From Clostridiales bacterium (GTDB taxonomy: Bacteria > Bacillota > Clostridia > Lachnospirales > Lachnospiraceae): a stretch of DNA of 50,903 bases. Under the pieces are notes generated by a model. The model was not told where the DNA came from, searched no databases, and saw nothing but the letters and a program-made list of their open reading frames with translations. This document shows, piece after piece, positions 35,601 to 44,009 of this stretch (its first letter is position 1; each line of letters opens with the position of its first letter). Both the position numbers and the translations under genes were made by a program. The stretch is from the NCBI GenBank assembly GCA_021201535.1, contig JAJQEU010000064.1, forward strand, positions 1 through 50,903, read 5' to 3'.

Positions 35601-38600
35601 CTGACTGATTACACGCTGCAGGTCGGCGGAATACTGACAGAGTCCTATACGCCGGAGTGCATATGGTCTTATGACGAGGATACGAAAACCTGTACGGTGC
35701 GGTTTACTCTCACGGAAGAGGACGAGTATAACATTTCTGTCTCCTATACAGATGCGGCGGGCAATGTCATGACAAAAGGCGGCGAGGTGCAGGGATCTTC
35801 CGTGAGTCTGGACAGCACAGATCTGAACGGCAGCTATGTCAGCACGGCGCTGGTGATCGACAGGACAGCTCCTCAGATTACCGGGACATACGGCGGTACG
35901 GTGATCGATGAGACGGCCGGGCGATATTACTTTAATCGCAGTACGGCGCTGACGCTGACAGTGACGGATGCCAATATCCGGGATCAGGAATTAAAGGATG
36001 CAATGAGTGCAGACAGGGCGTATGCGATAGAAAATAGCGGGGCGAATCTGTTCGGGAGTACGTCGGCATATGCGTCGCTGAACGCTTTGGACGGAAAAAC
36101 GATACACTCCGGGCAGGACAGGGCGGAGTATACGCTCAGCCTGAGCGCACAGGCCAACTACGATCTGCTGATCACGGGATACGAGGATCTGGCGGGAAAT
36201 ACGGCGGTCATCACAGATTACAATCCTTACGTGTGCGTGGATACTGCCGGCCCGACGGATGTGACCTTTACCTATTCGGTGAACTCCGCGGGAACATGGG
36301 AAGCGATCAATTACGCGAAGCTCGGTTATGTATTTGCAAATTCAGAACTGACGGTTCAGGCAGCTGTGAAGGACGCGACCGCCGGACTGAAGCAGATGAC
36401 CTTCTATGTGACGGATGAGAACGGAACGGTGACGGTCATTGAGAGAAGCACGGAGCCGGCCGCGAGCGCATCGGAGACGATCATACTGCCTGTAAGCGGA
36501 GATGATTTCAGGGGTTCGGTAGAGGTGGTTGTCACTGACTGGTCCGGAAATACAGGCAGTAAAACAGAAGGCCAGATTGTCCAGAGCGCGGCCAGACATG
36601 CGAGCGCGGGCCGCGCGGCCATCACGACGCTCACCAGTCCGAGCCGTACAGTGAACGGTGTGGATTATTATAACACGGATGTGACATTTAATCTGACAAT
36701 GAAGGAGACCTATGCAGGTCTGCGAAGCTGCAGCTACACGGCGGGAAGTCTGATTTCAGAGACAATTGATTACAGCGCGCAGGCCGGATATGATCTGACT
36801 CAGAGCAAAAGCTGTGAGATCACGGATACCTTCTCCGCGAACCTGACGCTCCTGGCCTCCGCGAACAATCAGAATGATGTGAGCGTACAGGCTTCTTACG
36901 TTGATAATACGGGGTATACCGGTTCTGTGAGCCAGACTTATCATATCGATATCACAAAGCCGATCATCGAAGTGACCTATGACAACAACCGTCCGGCCAA
37001 CGGGACATACTACAGCGATGCGCGGACGGCAACCGTGGTGATCACGGAGCGGAATTTCGATGCGGACGACGTTGTATTTACCATCACGAGCAGCGACGGC
37101 GCGACGCCGGCGATCAGCGGATGGACGACGACCGGGAGCGGCGACGCGACAAAGCACACGGCTACCGTGACATTCAGTGCCGACGGTGATTACACTTTTA
37201 CGGTGTCGTTTCAGGATCTGGCCGGAAATAAGGCAGATGACAGCGCGACAGATCGGTTTACGATCGACAGAACCGTACCGACCTGTAGCGTTACCTATGA
37301 CAATAACAGCCCGCAGAATGAGTATTACTATGATGCGGACCGTGTGGCGACCATTGACATTCTGGAGCATAATTTTGATGCTTCTGACGTAACCATAACA
37401 GTGAGCAGAGACGGATCGGACATCACGCCGGAGATTTCCGGATGGGTGAGAAACGGAGATCATCATATCGCTGCCGTGAGCTTTCATGCGGACGGGGAAT
37501 ATACCTTTACCATCTCCGGCGCGGATCTTGCGGCAAATCCGATGGATGACTATACGATGGATTATTTTGTGATAGATACGGAGAACCCGGAGGTCGAGAT
37601 TTATAATATTGAGAATTATTCAGCGAACAACGGCGTCGTACAGCCGGGTGTCAGATGCAGCGATATAAACTGTGATACCGATACTGTCACGGTGGAAATC
37701 GTCGGTTATTACAACGGCGTGATCCGTCCGGATGGCAGGGAGACCATCACGTCGGACGGCATGGAGATTCTGATGGATGATTTTGAGTACGTGCGGGAAA
37801 TGGACGACATGTATACGATGACCGCCACGGTGTGTGATCTGGCCGGAAACCGTTCGGAGGCTGCCGTGACATTCTCTGTCAACCGTTTTGGTTCTGTCTA
37901 TACGTTTGACAGCGCGACAAACGCCCTGGTCGGTGAAAACGGCAGCTATTATACGAATGAAGAGCCGACCATCGTGGTGATCGAGACAAACGTGGATATT
38001 TTGAAATCCTGTGAGATTGCGAGGAATCTGAACGGCGATCTGAGCACGCTTGAGGAGGATGAGGATTACACAGTGAAGGTAAGCGGCGACGATGTGAGCT
38101 GGAAACAGTATACCTACACGCTGGATTCGTCTGACTTTGAGACGGAGGGCGAGTATATCCTGACCTTCATGTCGCAGGACCGCGCGGCAAATTATAACAC
38201 AAATGAGAAGCAGATCGGGTTTGTGGTGGACAAGACGGCTCCGACGGTTCTGGTTTCCGGTATCACAGACGGGGAACAGCTGAGAGAGGAGACGCATGAT
38301 ATTGTGATCAGCGCTGCGGATAATGTCCGTCTGGACAGCGTGACGGTGATCAACGACGGCGAATCCACAGAGTATGATGCCGCGGACGTGACAGACGGCT
38401 CGTTTACCCACACTCTGAGCAGTAAGGATGAGCGGCAGACGCTGCAGGTCATTGCTACAGATGCGGCGGGAAATAAGAGTACAGTTATGAGCATCGTGGA
38501 TGAGTCCGGAAATGTGGTGGATGAGATGGAGGAGCTTCATTTTCTGCTGACGACAAACCTGCGAAGCCGGTTCGTGTCTGATATACTGCTGCCGGTTGGA

Positions 38601-38699
38601 GTCATGGTGATGATTGCGGCAGTTGTGATTCTCCTGTTCCGGTGGTTCCTCTTCGGAAGAAAGCGGAGAAAGAAGGGTAAGGATATGGCTTCCGTATAG
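32637..38699 (+). CDS. Giant Ig-like surface protein anchored at the membrane
   Basis: A 2020-aa secreted protein. Signal peptide about 1-39 (ending TSVFA). A long block about 45-330 (LISYTITGTTLYQVDG, HTAAYTFDG, EEFILDHSAP) is repeated about 780-1075 (LSHTISGTT, HTAAYTFDG, GEFILDHAAP), so it was duplicated. Later come Ig-like repeats with ISGW and ADGEYTFTISGADLA-like strands (about 1445-1640). The end is a membrane helix followed by RKRRKKGKDMASV, with no sorting motif. ATG 32637 follows GCGGAGG. It is the surface partner in the second module, as the 1261-aa protein is in the first; adhesion or ligand sensing is inferred. Confidence 0.85.
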   Translation: MKKNLSKQGTKILAVILALVVASGVFSDTALFGSTSVFAEEEKAAPELISYTITGTTLYQVDGVDVYQNVDGDDVTLTWIIHAGDDSWDASRMTLTIRNRTTGNHAVEICGDDTSIEWDQDGDLHTAAYTFDGDTDPANYDVQIFYVDDEQNAMVSADEALAVADGTYTSEEFILDHSAPTFEITYSEAVRLVSDATGMPADDITSDIEGADSVVPTTGYAAYYDGSVDVTVKIYDDYIAVEEDDTGTVIDLPQFTLLVNGECEDLPAVVWEYDETTACCTGEFTIPDEGDYVLTVGYVDAAGNIVKVGEIVQGSAVDLETADFDGTYMSTQLIVDKTAPVVDLAYGTYSPENGFEETDPSASYDGDDCSYFNEPGGIWLRVCVQDDHIRCAEVLDYLMASLTATDLYGDDITADTAAYLYLQEMMEQNAGEAVQGTLTLYIPFTDDAYYDLSSGTVTDLARNVSEPAAEQHICADDTMPEDDILAEYASDIYQGFTDEFCGLVLYREYFFGRQYMDVVLYLQDNLSGVQTISYLYDGGTAQTAERDGALTDDTGDGVLRAKFTISLPVAAYSDGDDILINGHLVLTEITDRAGNVRTVNGASAEYTGDTELIIDNVNPDVQVIYPASDDDGTYENCYFYHQDEAQSDEVVTLVYTERYFMEHVVTDADGYVVYTDGEPSPIYPTITVEVNGSAVEVSSAVSDTQPYVVWGDYNTSDDTIEAQLHLPYSITENGAEIEYVIETEYADGSGNVLVRSADDSFSTISDDGLYRSGTLVLDTLAPELLSHTISGTTDCESDGVPVYRNVDGGDVTLNWVICDNDKYWNPSDLTVTIRNVTTGEISVQISGNDESIEWDGDGKAGECLHTAAYTFDGDENPANYFVEIYYADRAGNVMISGNEELTVESGIYQSGEFILDHAAPVFNIRYTKAYRLVKDSDTAQSNDKKNAAPTTGYTAYYSSDIEVTIEITEDYALVQNTTGADGTQSMIGLTDYTLQVGGILTESYTPECIWSYDEDTKTCTVRFTLTEEDEYNISVSYTDAAGNVMTKGGEVQGSSVSLDSTDLNGSYVSTALVIDRTAPQITGTYGGTVIDETAGRYYFNRSTALTLTVTDANIRDQELKDAMSADRAYAIENSGANLFGSTSAYASLNALDGKTIHSGQDRAEYTLSLSAQANYDLLITGYEDLAGNTAVITDYNPYVCVDTAGPTDVTFTYSVNSAGTWEAINYAKLGYVFANSELTVQAAVKDATAGLKQMTFYVTDENGTVTVIERSTEPAASASETIILPVSGDDFRGSVEVVVTDWSGNTGSKTEGQIVQSAARHASAGRAAITTLTSPSRTVNGVDYYNTDVTFNLTMKETYAGLRSCSYTAGSLISETIDYSAQAGYDLTQSKSCEITDTFSANLTLLASANNQNDVSVQASYVDNTGYTGSVSQTYHIDITKPIIEVTYDNNRPANGTYYSDARTATVVITERNFDADDVVFTITSSDGATPAISGWTTTGSGDATKHTATVTFSADGDYTFTVSFQDLAGNKADDSATDRFTIDRTVPTCSVTYDNNSPQNEYYYDADRVATIDILEHNFDASDVTITVSRDGSDITPEISGWVRNGDHHIAAVSFHADGEYTFTISGADLAANPMDDYTMDYFVIDTENPEVEIYNIENYSANNGVVQPGVRCSDINCDTDTVTVEIVGYYNGVIRPDGRETITSDGMEILMDDFEYVREMDDMYTMTATVCDLAGNRSEAAVTFSVNRFGSVYTFDSATNALVGENGSYYTNEEPTIVVIETNVDILKSCEIARNLNGDLSTLEEDEDYTVKVSGDDVSWKQYTYTLDSSDFETEGEYILTFMSQDRAANYNTNEKQIGFVVDKTAPTVLVSGITDGEQLREETHDIVISAADNVRLDSVTVINDGESTEYDAADVTDGSFTHTLSSKDERQTLQVIATDAAGNKSTVMSIVDESGNVVDEMEELHFLLTTNLRSRFVSDILLPVGVMVMIAAVVILLFRWFLFGRKRRKKGKDMASV

Positions 38700-38706
38700 G
38701 AAGCGC

Positions 38707-38745
38707 TGGCTGAACATAATGGTTATTGTGTTCAGCCATTCTCTT
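38707..38745. terminator. Terminator after the giant surface protein gene
   Basis: TGGCTGAACA and TGTTCAGCCA form a 10-bp stem with a 12-nt loop, then TTCTCTTT. It lies between convergent genes and may act both ways. Confidence 0.75.
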
Positions 38746-38791
38746 TCATTATTACAGAAAAATGGATATGTCCCTGTACGGTGGGGAGTTG

Positions 38792-40498
38792 TCATTCACT
38801 GTAAACAGAATCAGTCAGAACAACCCGACAGCGTTTCTTATAACAGGCGATTCCATATTTCAGAATTTTTTCAATCCCCTCGTCAAGCAGCTTCTCATCA
38901 TAGCGCATATCCTCGATTTGGTTCAACGCTTCAAGGCATGCGGTTTCGAAATCACCGTTTTCCGCATACTTGATTTCCAGGATGATGCCGAGTTCTTCCT
39001 CTTCGATCTCAATCAGAATATCGCTGTAACCGTTCCCGGACTCCGCATTTGAAGAGACGATCCAGGAATCTTTTACGCCAAGGATTCCTAAAAGTATGCC
39101 GTGGAAAAAGCTTTCTTTTCGCTCTTTCCGGACGAAAGTATCCCGGATGCTGATGGTTCTTCGCAAATAAGCACCAAACTGCTCCTCCACGCCCCTCGCA
39201 TCGCCTTTTTTCAGAGCTTCGCAGAAACGGTTCACACGCTCTCCGTCTTTCCGCACATTTTCACGGAAAAGATCCATAATCTGTGTGGCAAAAATCGAAT
39301 GTATTTCCCGGTTTGGGATAACGAGAGCGAACCGGTTCCCGTCCGGTCTGTCTCTTTGTGTCAGATATCCTGTTGTGAACAGGACGCTCCAGATATTCTC
39401 TGTGGAGGTGTACATATCCCGATAGGTGAGTTCCAGATGAATCTCTTTTGTGATGGTCTCTCCGGCCAGAAGTTTTTCAATCTCACGCTTTGTGCTGCCG
39501 TTGTTGTCAGACTCCCGGATAAAACGCCGGACGGCATCGTTCCCGCTGGTGTTGATCCAGTAATTTTCCGGCTGCGCTTCCGAATCTGCACGCAATTTTT
39601 TTGCATGGCAGATGACATCCCAGGGGCAGTATACCTCCGTGTTTCCAAACAGGTAACCGTCGTACCATTCTTTGACCTCATCATAATGAATTGACAATCC
39701 GTAATACTCGAGGAGATTTTTCACCTCCCGGTCCGTGAATCCGAAAAAATCATTAAATTCAACATCAGCTACCGACAAAACGGAAACGTTATTTAATCCG
39801 GTAAATATGCTCTCTCTGGAAATTCTCATACATCCGGTCAGCACCGAAAACTGAAGACTGGTATTTGTCTTCAGCGCCTGTTCAAACAGGTTGCGGATCA
39901 GGAAGATCATCTCGTCATAATATCCGTTTTCATGCGCCTTGGCCAGAGGGACGTCATATTCATCGATCAGGATGACGACTTTGCTTTTATGATGCTTCTC
40001 CAGCAATTCAGAGAGAATTTTCAGACTGCTGTATAATGTTTTTTCATCCATATCATCATGAAGCATGCGTCGAAATTTATTTTTTTCCTCTTCTGTGAGA
40101 AGATTGCTGTCCAGAAGATATTGGAAACGCCTCGCTTCCGTATTGATGGTATCTACAGCCATATCAAAAGCAATCCGGAAGGACAGTGCGTTGATTCCCT
40201 TTAAAGAAACAGAGATCACAGGAAATTTCCCCATATATTTATCGCAGAGTGCCGTTTCTTTTGATATTTCCAGACCGTCAAACAGCGCTTTGTGATCTCC
40301 GATTTCGAAAAAATATCTCAGCATGCTCATGTTGAGGCTTTTTCCGAAACGGCGGGGTCGGGTAAACAGGCTCACTTCGCTCCAGTCATTTAAAAGATCG
40401 CGGATCATCCCCGTCTTATCCACATAATAAAAATCATTTAGCCGCAATTTTTCGAAATCTTCAATTCCGATGGGGAGCTTCTTTTTTGTCAAAGCCAT
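38792..40498 (-). CDS. AAA-ATPase-like / PD-(D/E)XK (DUF1703) protein
   Basis: A 568-aa protein common and often multi-copy in gut Firmicutes and Bacteroidetes, with unknown role. The N-terminal AAA-ATPase_like part includes YYVDKTGMI near 24-32, a P-loop-like RPRRFGKSLNMSML near 45-58 and a Walker B-like VVILIDEYDVP near 170-180. The C-terminus holds a PD-(D/E)XK nuclease-like region (GYSDILIEI, then GIILEIKYA). ATG 40498 is preferred for its AAGGAGGGC. Known speculation ties such genes to mobile or defence functions. It stands alone on the minus strand, like the DUF4143 ATPase at 4560. Confidence 0.85.
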   Translation of the reverse strand: MALTKKKLPIGIEDFEKLRLNDFYYVDKTGMIRDLLNDWSEVSLFTRPRRFGKSLNMSMLRYFFEIGDHKALFDGLEISKETALCDKYMGKFPVISVSLKGINALSFRIAFDMAVDTINTEARRFQYLLDSNLLTEEEKNKFRRMLHDDMDEKTLYSSLKILSELLEKHHKSKVVILIDEYDVPLAKAHENGYYDEMIFLIRNLFEQALKTNTSLQFSVLTGCMRISRESIFTGLNNVSVLSVADVEFNDFFGFTDREVKNLLEYYGLSIHYDEVKEWYDGYLFGNTEVYCPWDVICHAKKLRADSEAQPENYWINTSGNDAVRRFIRESDNNGSTKREIEKLLAGETITKEIHLELTYRDMYTSTENIWSVLFTTGYLTQRDRPDGNRFALVIPNREIHSIFATQIMDLFRENVRKDGERVNRFCEALKKGDARGVEEQFGAYLRRTISIRDTFVRKERKESFFHGILLGILGVKDSWIVSSNAESGNGYSDILIEIEEEELGIILEIKYAENGDFETACLEALNQIEDMRYDEKLLDEGIEKILKYGIACYKKRCRVVLTDSVYSE

Positions 40499-40679
40499 TT
40501 TTGCCCTCCTTATATTTAGCAGAAGGAGCAATATCTGCTGTTTTACAGATAAGGATGCTCATATATTTCCCGGCACTGTATGATATCATTGATCCGGTTA
40601 TTGCCTGCGCTCATTATACCCTGATTCAGCAGGATTGACAATGACCAATCTTTTGACACGTTAATCAATATTTTCCTTC

Positions 40680-40708
40680 TTGCCAACCACCCTCAAATAT
40701 GCTATGAT
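40680..40708 (+). promoter_or_regulatory. Promoter of the T-box leader
   Basis: TTGCCA (40680-40685) and TATGAT (40703-40708) are 17 nt apart, giving a start near 40715. Confidence 0.65.
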
Positions 40709-40714
40709 ACGGAG

Positions 40715-41146
40715 GCATGAAAAGACAGAGAAATGCACAGATGGAGACTCTTGTTTTCAGATACCGACAGGGATAGGGCGTCATGGACTGAGAGCGCCGT
40801 TCGGAGGAGGAGACACAGGGAACACTCCGGAGCAGACAGACTGAACGTGGAGCAGCCGCGTATGCGGACGGGATGAATGGCAGCATACCGTTGACTTCAG
40901 TAGGTTTGTACGGCTGGCACCCGTTATGTGCCGGTGCCCCTGCGGAAGACAGCCGCACAGGCAGGATGAAAAAGACTGCTGTGGCAGATGCAGACTTTGC
41001 TGCTCAGGCAGATGAAATGATTTCCCGGGTGCACATATGAAGCGGAGGGTATATATGATGCTCTCAATGCGGGTGGTACCGCGGAATAGTTACGAGTACG
41101 TTATATTTCGCCCCGAAATGTCACAGGACATTTCGGGGCGTTTTTT
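40715..41146 (+). promoter_or_regulatory. T-box riboswitch leader
   Basis: The T-box motif GGGTGGTACCGCGG is at 41071-41084, followed by a terminator at 41109-41146. About 150 nt earlier AGTAGG and a CCCGTTA segment match the conserved stem before the antiterminator. The leader should read uncharged tRNA and switch on aspS-gatCAB. I could not fix the specifier codon; Asn or Asp is expected from the genes. Confidence 0.88.
41109..41146 (+). terminator. T-box terminator
   Basis: A perfect 14-bp stem, CGCCCCGAAATGTC with loop ACAG, followed by six T. Confidence 0.93.
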
Positions 41147-41147
41147 A

Positions 41148-41522
41148 CTATGAAAGTGTCGTCAATAGACAGACAGATGGACATGCTTGCATGGCTAGTA
41201 CATCGAATAATTAATAACTGGCTATAGCGCGCCGAATGATTTTTCATGTGCAAGGCGGAGGAAGGAGGCGTAGCGGTGGCTACGTCGACTGACGACAACG
41301 CGGCACATGGGAAATCAGGCAAGCGATATGGCTAGTTACTTAATATTCGAGGTACTAGATGGCTGGATATTCGATGACCAGGACGGTATGAGCAAGTAGG
41401 GCGATAGCCCGGATTGCGAATACCGGCGGCGATGACGGGGCGCTAGACGTCCGGGGGACGTCTGTTTAGCGCCGACCGGAGCGGAGCGTAGACTCGCAGA
41501 GCGGAGTCATCGACTTTCATAG
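41148..41522. repeat. MITE-like composite element, longest copy
   Basis: The ends are inverted: CTATGAAAGTG at the left and CTTTCATAG at the right. Its minus strand matches 29377-29513 over about 115 nt and both halves of 49931-50097. It lies between the T-box terminator and aspS, so aspS starts about 430 nt after the switch. It has no ORF for a transposase. Confidence 0.8.
41193..41358. repeat. Nested long imperfect hairpin element
   Basis: Arms of about 58 nt (41193-41251 and 41303-41358) begin GGCTAGTAC and end GGTACTAG, with CATGTGC/GCACATG at the inner tips. The loop is about 50 nt. The same place in the copy at 49931 lacks it, which shows it as an insertion in the outer element. A centre-deleted remnant lies at 2322-2348. 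Confidence 0.75.
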
Positions 41523-41573
41523 ATGGTGGTGCCTGCGAAGCAGGCATGTCAGTTTAGATAGGAGTATATGGTC

Positions 41574-42905
41574 ATGAAAGTAATCACAGGAGTTGCGAAG
41601 AAGGAGACGCTGGAGATCAGCGAGATCCTGGCGCGTGAGATGGACGGTTGTGACGTCAGAGTGAACGGCGCGGTGCACACGATTCGCGATATGGGCGATG
41701 TAGCGTTTATCGTCCTGAGAAAGCGCGAGGGACTGCTGCAGTGCGTCTATGAAAAGGGCCTTTCTGAGTTTGATCTGAAGGATATCCGGGAGGCTGACAC
41801 GGTGGAGTTTACGGGACGCGTGAACCGGGAGGAGAGGGCGCCGCAGGGGTTTGAGATCCGCATCCGGACGGTACGGATTCTGTCGGAGCCGGCGGAGCCG
41901 ATGCCGCTGCAGATTTCAAAGTGGAAAATGAATACGTCGCTGGAAGCGAAATTAAACAACCGCGCGGTTTCCCTGCGCAATGTCCGGGAGCGGGCGAAGT
42001 TCCGCATCCAGGAGGGCATTACCAGGGGTTTCCGGGATTTTCTGTACGGGCAGGGATTTACGGAGATCCACACGCCGAAGATCGGCGCGAAGAGCGCGGA
42101 GGGCGGGGCGAATATGTTCCGGCTGGAGTATTTCCACCGGCCGGCGATCCTGCAGCAGAGTCCGCAGTTCTATAAGCAGATGATGGTGGGTGTGTTTGAC
42201 CGGGTGTTTGAGACCGCGCCCGTGTTCCGCGCCGAGAAGCACAACACAAAGCGCCACCTGAATGAATATACCTCCCTCGACTTTGAGATGGGATATATTG
42301 ACAGTTTTGAGGAGATCATGGCGATGGAGACCGGATTTCTTCAGTACACGATGGACCTGCTGAACCGGGAGTACGCTGCGGATCTGGAGATTCTGGGGAT
42401 AGAGACGCCGCGCGTGGACAGTATCCCGCAGGTTCGTTTTTCCGAGGCGAAGCAGATGGTTGCGGAGAAATATGACCGGAAGTTCCGGAATCCGTTTGAT
42501 CTGGAGCCGGAGGAGGAGTACCTGATCGGACAGCTTTTTAAGGAAGAGTATGACGCGGATTTTGTGTTTGTGACGCATTATCCGTCGAAGAAACGTCCGT
42601 TTTACGCGATGGATGACCCGGAGGATCCGGTATACACGCTGAGCTTCGACCTGCTTTTTTGCGGACTGGAGATCACGACCGGCGGACAGAGGATCCATGA
42701 TTATCATGAGCTGATCGCGAAAGCCGCGGCCCGCGGGATGGAGACGGAGGGGATGGAGCATTATCTGGCGGCCTTTAAGCACGGGATGCCGCCCCACGGC
42801 GGTCTGGGCATCGGTCTGGAGCGTCTGACCATGCATCTGGTCGGGGAGGAAAACGTGCGCGAGGCGACGCTGTTCCCGCGGGATTTAAGCAGGCTGGAGC
42901 CTTAG
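41574..42905 (+). CDS. aspS: Aspartyl-tRNA synthetase, archaeal type, non-discriminating
   Basis: A 443-aa class II synthetase without the bacterial insertion domain, like archaeal AspRS. It has an OB-fold anticodon part (1-100), motif 2 near FRAEKHNTKRHLNEYTSLDF and motif 3 GGLGIGLERLTMHL. From memory, discriminating enzymes carry Trp and Lys at two anticodon-binding places where relaxed ones carry His and Pro. Here H35 (GAVHTIRDMG) and P90 (ERAPQGFEI) suit relaxed charging of tRNA-Asn with Asp. gatCAB follow, which would amidate it. ATG 41574 is 9 nt after GGAG; 41568 is possible. Confidence 0.88.
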   Translation: MKVITGVAKKETLEISEILAREMDGCDVRVNGAVHTIRDMGDVAFIVLRKREGLLQCVYEKGLSEFDLKDIREADTVEFTGRVNREERAPQGFEIRIRTVRILSEPAEPMPLQISKWKMNTSLEAKLNNRAVSLRNVRERAKFRIQEGITRGFRDFLYGQGFTEIHTPKIGAKSAEGGANMFRLEYFHRPAILQQSPQFYKQMMVGVFDRVFETAPVFRAEKHNTKRHLNEYTSLDFEMGYIDSFEEIMAMETGFLQYTMDLLNREYAADLEILGIETPRVDSIPQVRFSEAKQMVAEKYDRKFRNPFDLEPEEEYLIGQLFKEEYDADFVFVTHYPSKKRPFYAMDDPEDPVYTLSFDLLFCGLEITTGGQRIHDYHELIAKAAARGMETEGMEHYLAAFKHGMPPHGGLGIGLERLTMHLVGEENVREATLFPRDLSRLEP

Positions 42906-42917
42906 CGTTGGCAATGA

Positions 42918-43043
42918 GCAGTGCCGGATTTGAGAGATAGTCAGATGCGTCATACTTGCATGTGAGCAGATGACTATCTCTCAAATCCGATAGGGCGAAG
43001 CCCGGAAAACGAAAAATGCGTAGCATTTTGAGTTTAGCACTGC
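42918..43043. repeat. Intergenic element with an 18-bp perfect inverted repeat
   Basis: CGGATTTGAGAGATAGTC (42925-42942) and its exact complement (42972-42989) enclose 29 nt. Outside, GCAGTGC (42918-42924) and GCACTGC (43037-43043) are also inverted. Two small palindromes (GGGCGAAGCCC, AAATGCGTAGCATTT) lie between. It fills most of the aspS-gatC gap. Confidence 0.75.
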
Positions 43044-43079
43044 GGAGTATAGAGACAGATCAGCAGAAAGGAGACATAT

Positions 43080-43997
43080 ATGAAACATCTGGGAACCCAA
43101 ATGATGGCGACCGAGCGTCTGACGCTGCGCCGGTTCACCCCGGAGGACGCCGAGAGCATGTTTTACAACTGGTCCAGTGACCCGGAAGTGACACGGTATC
43201 TTACCTGGGAGCCGCAGGAGAGCGTGGAGAGCACGGCGGCATATCTGGAACAGTGGGAGAGTGAATACGAGAACAGCGAGACATATCGCTGGGCGATTGA
43301 GTTAAATGACACAGAGCAGCCTATCGGAGTGATCGAGGTGATTTCCATGGATGAGCGGATCGGAAGCGCCGAGGTCAGTTTCCGCGTCGGAAAGGAGTAC
43401 TGGCATCACGGCTATGCCTCGGAGGCACTGGCGGAGATTATCCGTTTTCTCATGGGAGAGGCTGGCTTCGGACGTGTGTGGGCGAAGACCGACGTCGCGA
43501 ACGTCCATGCCGGCGAGGTGATGGAGAAATGCGGGATGCTCCCGGAGGGCGTCTTAAAGAGAGCCGGATGGAATCACACAGGCATTGCGGATATCGGTAT
43601 TTACGCGAAAACAGTCAGCGCCGCAGTGGCGGACGATACATCGGAGGAGGACGCTGCGATGACGACCCATGTCACGAAGGTGATGGGCGAGGATGGGAAG
43701 CTGCGAAATGTGATTTCGGATGAGACGATGGAGTACGTGGGCATCCTGGCGAAGCTGGAGCTCACCCCGGAGGAGGCCGAGGCAGCGAAGAAGGATATGG
43801 CGGACATGCTGGATTATATCGATCAGCTGAATGAACTGGATACCGACGGCATCGAGCCGATGTCCCATGTATTTCCGGTTCATAATGTGTTCCGCGAGGA
43901 TGTTGTGACGAACGGGGACGGCAGTGCGGCGACGCTGGCCAACGCCCCGGTGTTGAAGGACGGCGGATTTAAGGTGCCGAAGACGATTGGCGAGTAG
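43080..43997 (+). CDS. gatC: GNAT acetyltransferase fused to GatC
   Basis: A 305-aa protein. Residues 1-180 form a RimJ/RimL-type GNAT domain ([18 protein letters not shown]; acetyl-CoA segment [14 protein letters not shown]). Residues about 210-305 are GatC, the small subunit of the Asp-tRNA(Asn)/Glu-tRNA(Gln) amidotransferase ([32 protein letters not shown]). GatC is normally about 95 aa alone. The join is a 12-residue acidic linker. An internal ATG at 43659 with GGAGGAGG 8 nt ahead could make a 112-aa GatC by itself. gatA begins 12 nt downstream. Confidence 0.88.
   Translation: MKHLGTQMMATERLTLRRFTPEDAESMFYNWSSDPEVTRYLTWEPQESVESTAAYLEQWESEYENSETYRWAIELNDTEQPIGVIEVISMDERIGSAEVSFRVGKEYWHHGYASEALAEIIRFLMGEAGFGRVWAKTDVANVHAGEVMEKCGMLPEGVLKRAGWNHTGIADIGIYAKTVSAAVADDTSEEDAAMTTHVTKVMGEDGKLRNVISDETMEYVGILAKLELTPEEAEAAKKDMADMLDYIDQLNELDTDGIEPMSHVFPVHNVFREDVVTNGDGSAATLANAPVLKDGGFKVPKTIGE
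43643..43661 (+). promoter_or_regulatory. Internal ribosome site and start for stand-alone GatC
   Basis: GGAGGAGG (43643-43650), 8 nt, then ATG (43659-43661) in the frame of the fusion. It would give [16 protein letters not shown] and the whole GatC domain. Confidence 0.6.
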
Positions 43998-44009
43998 GAG
44001 GGCATGAAT

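Noticed and set aside
41148-41522. Insertion sequence with its own transposase
   Set aside because: The element is 375 bp and has no ORF that reads as a transposase; it fits a non-autonomous element.
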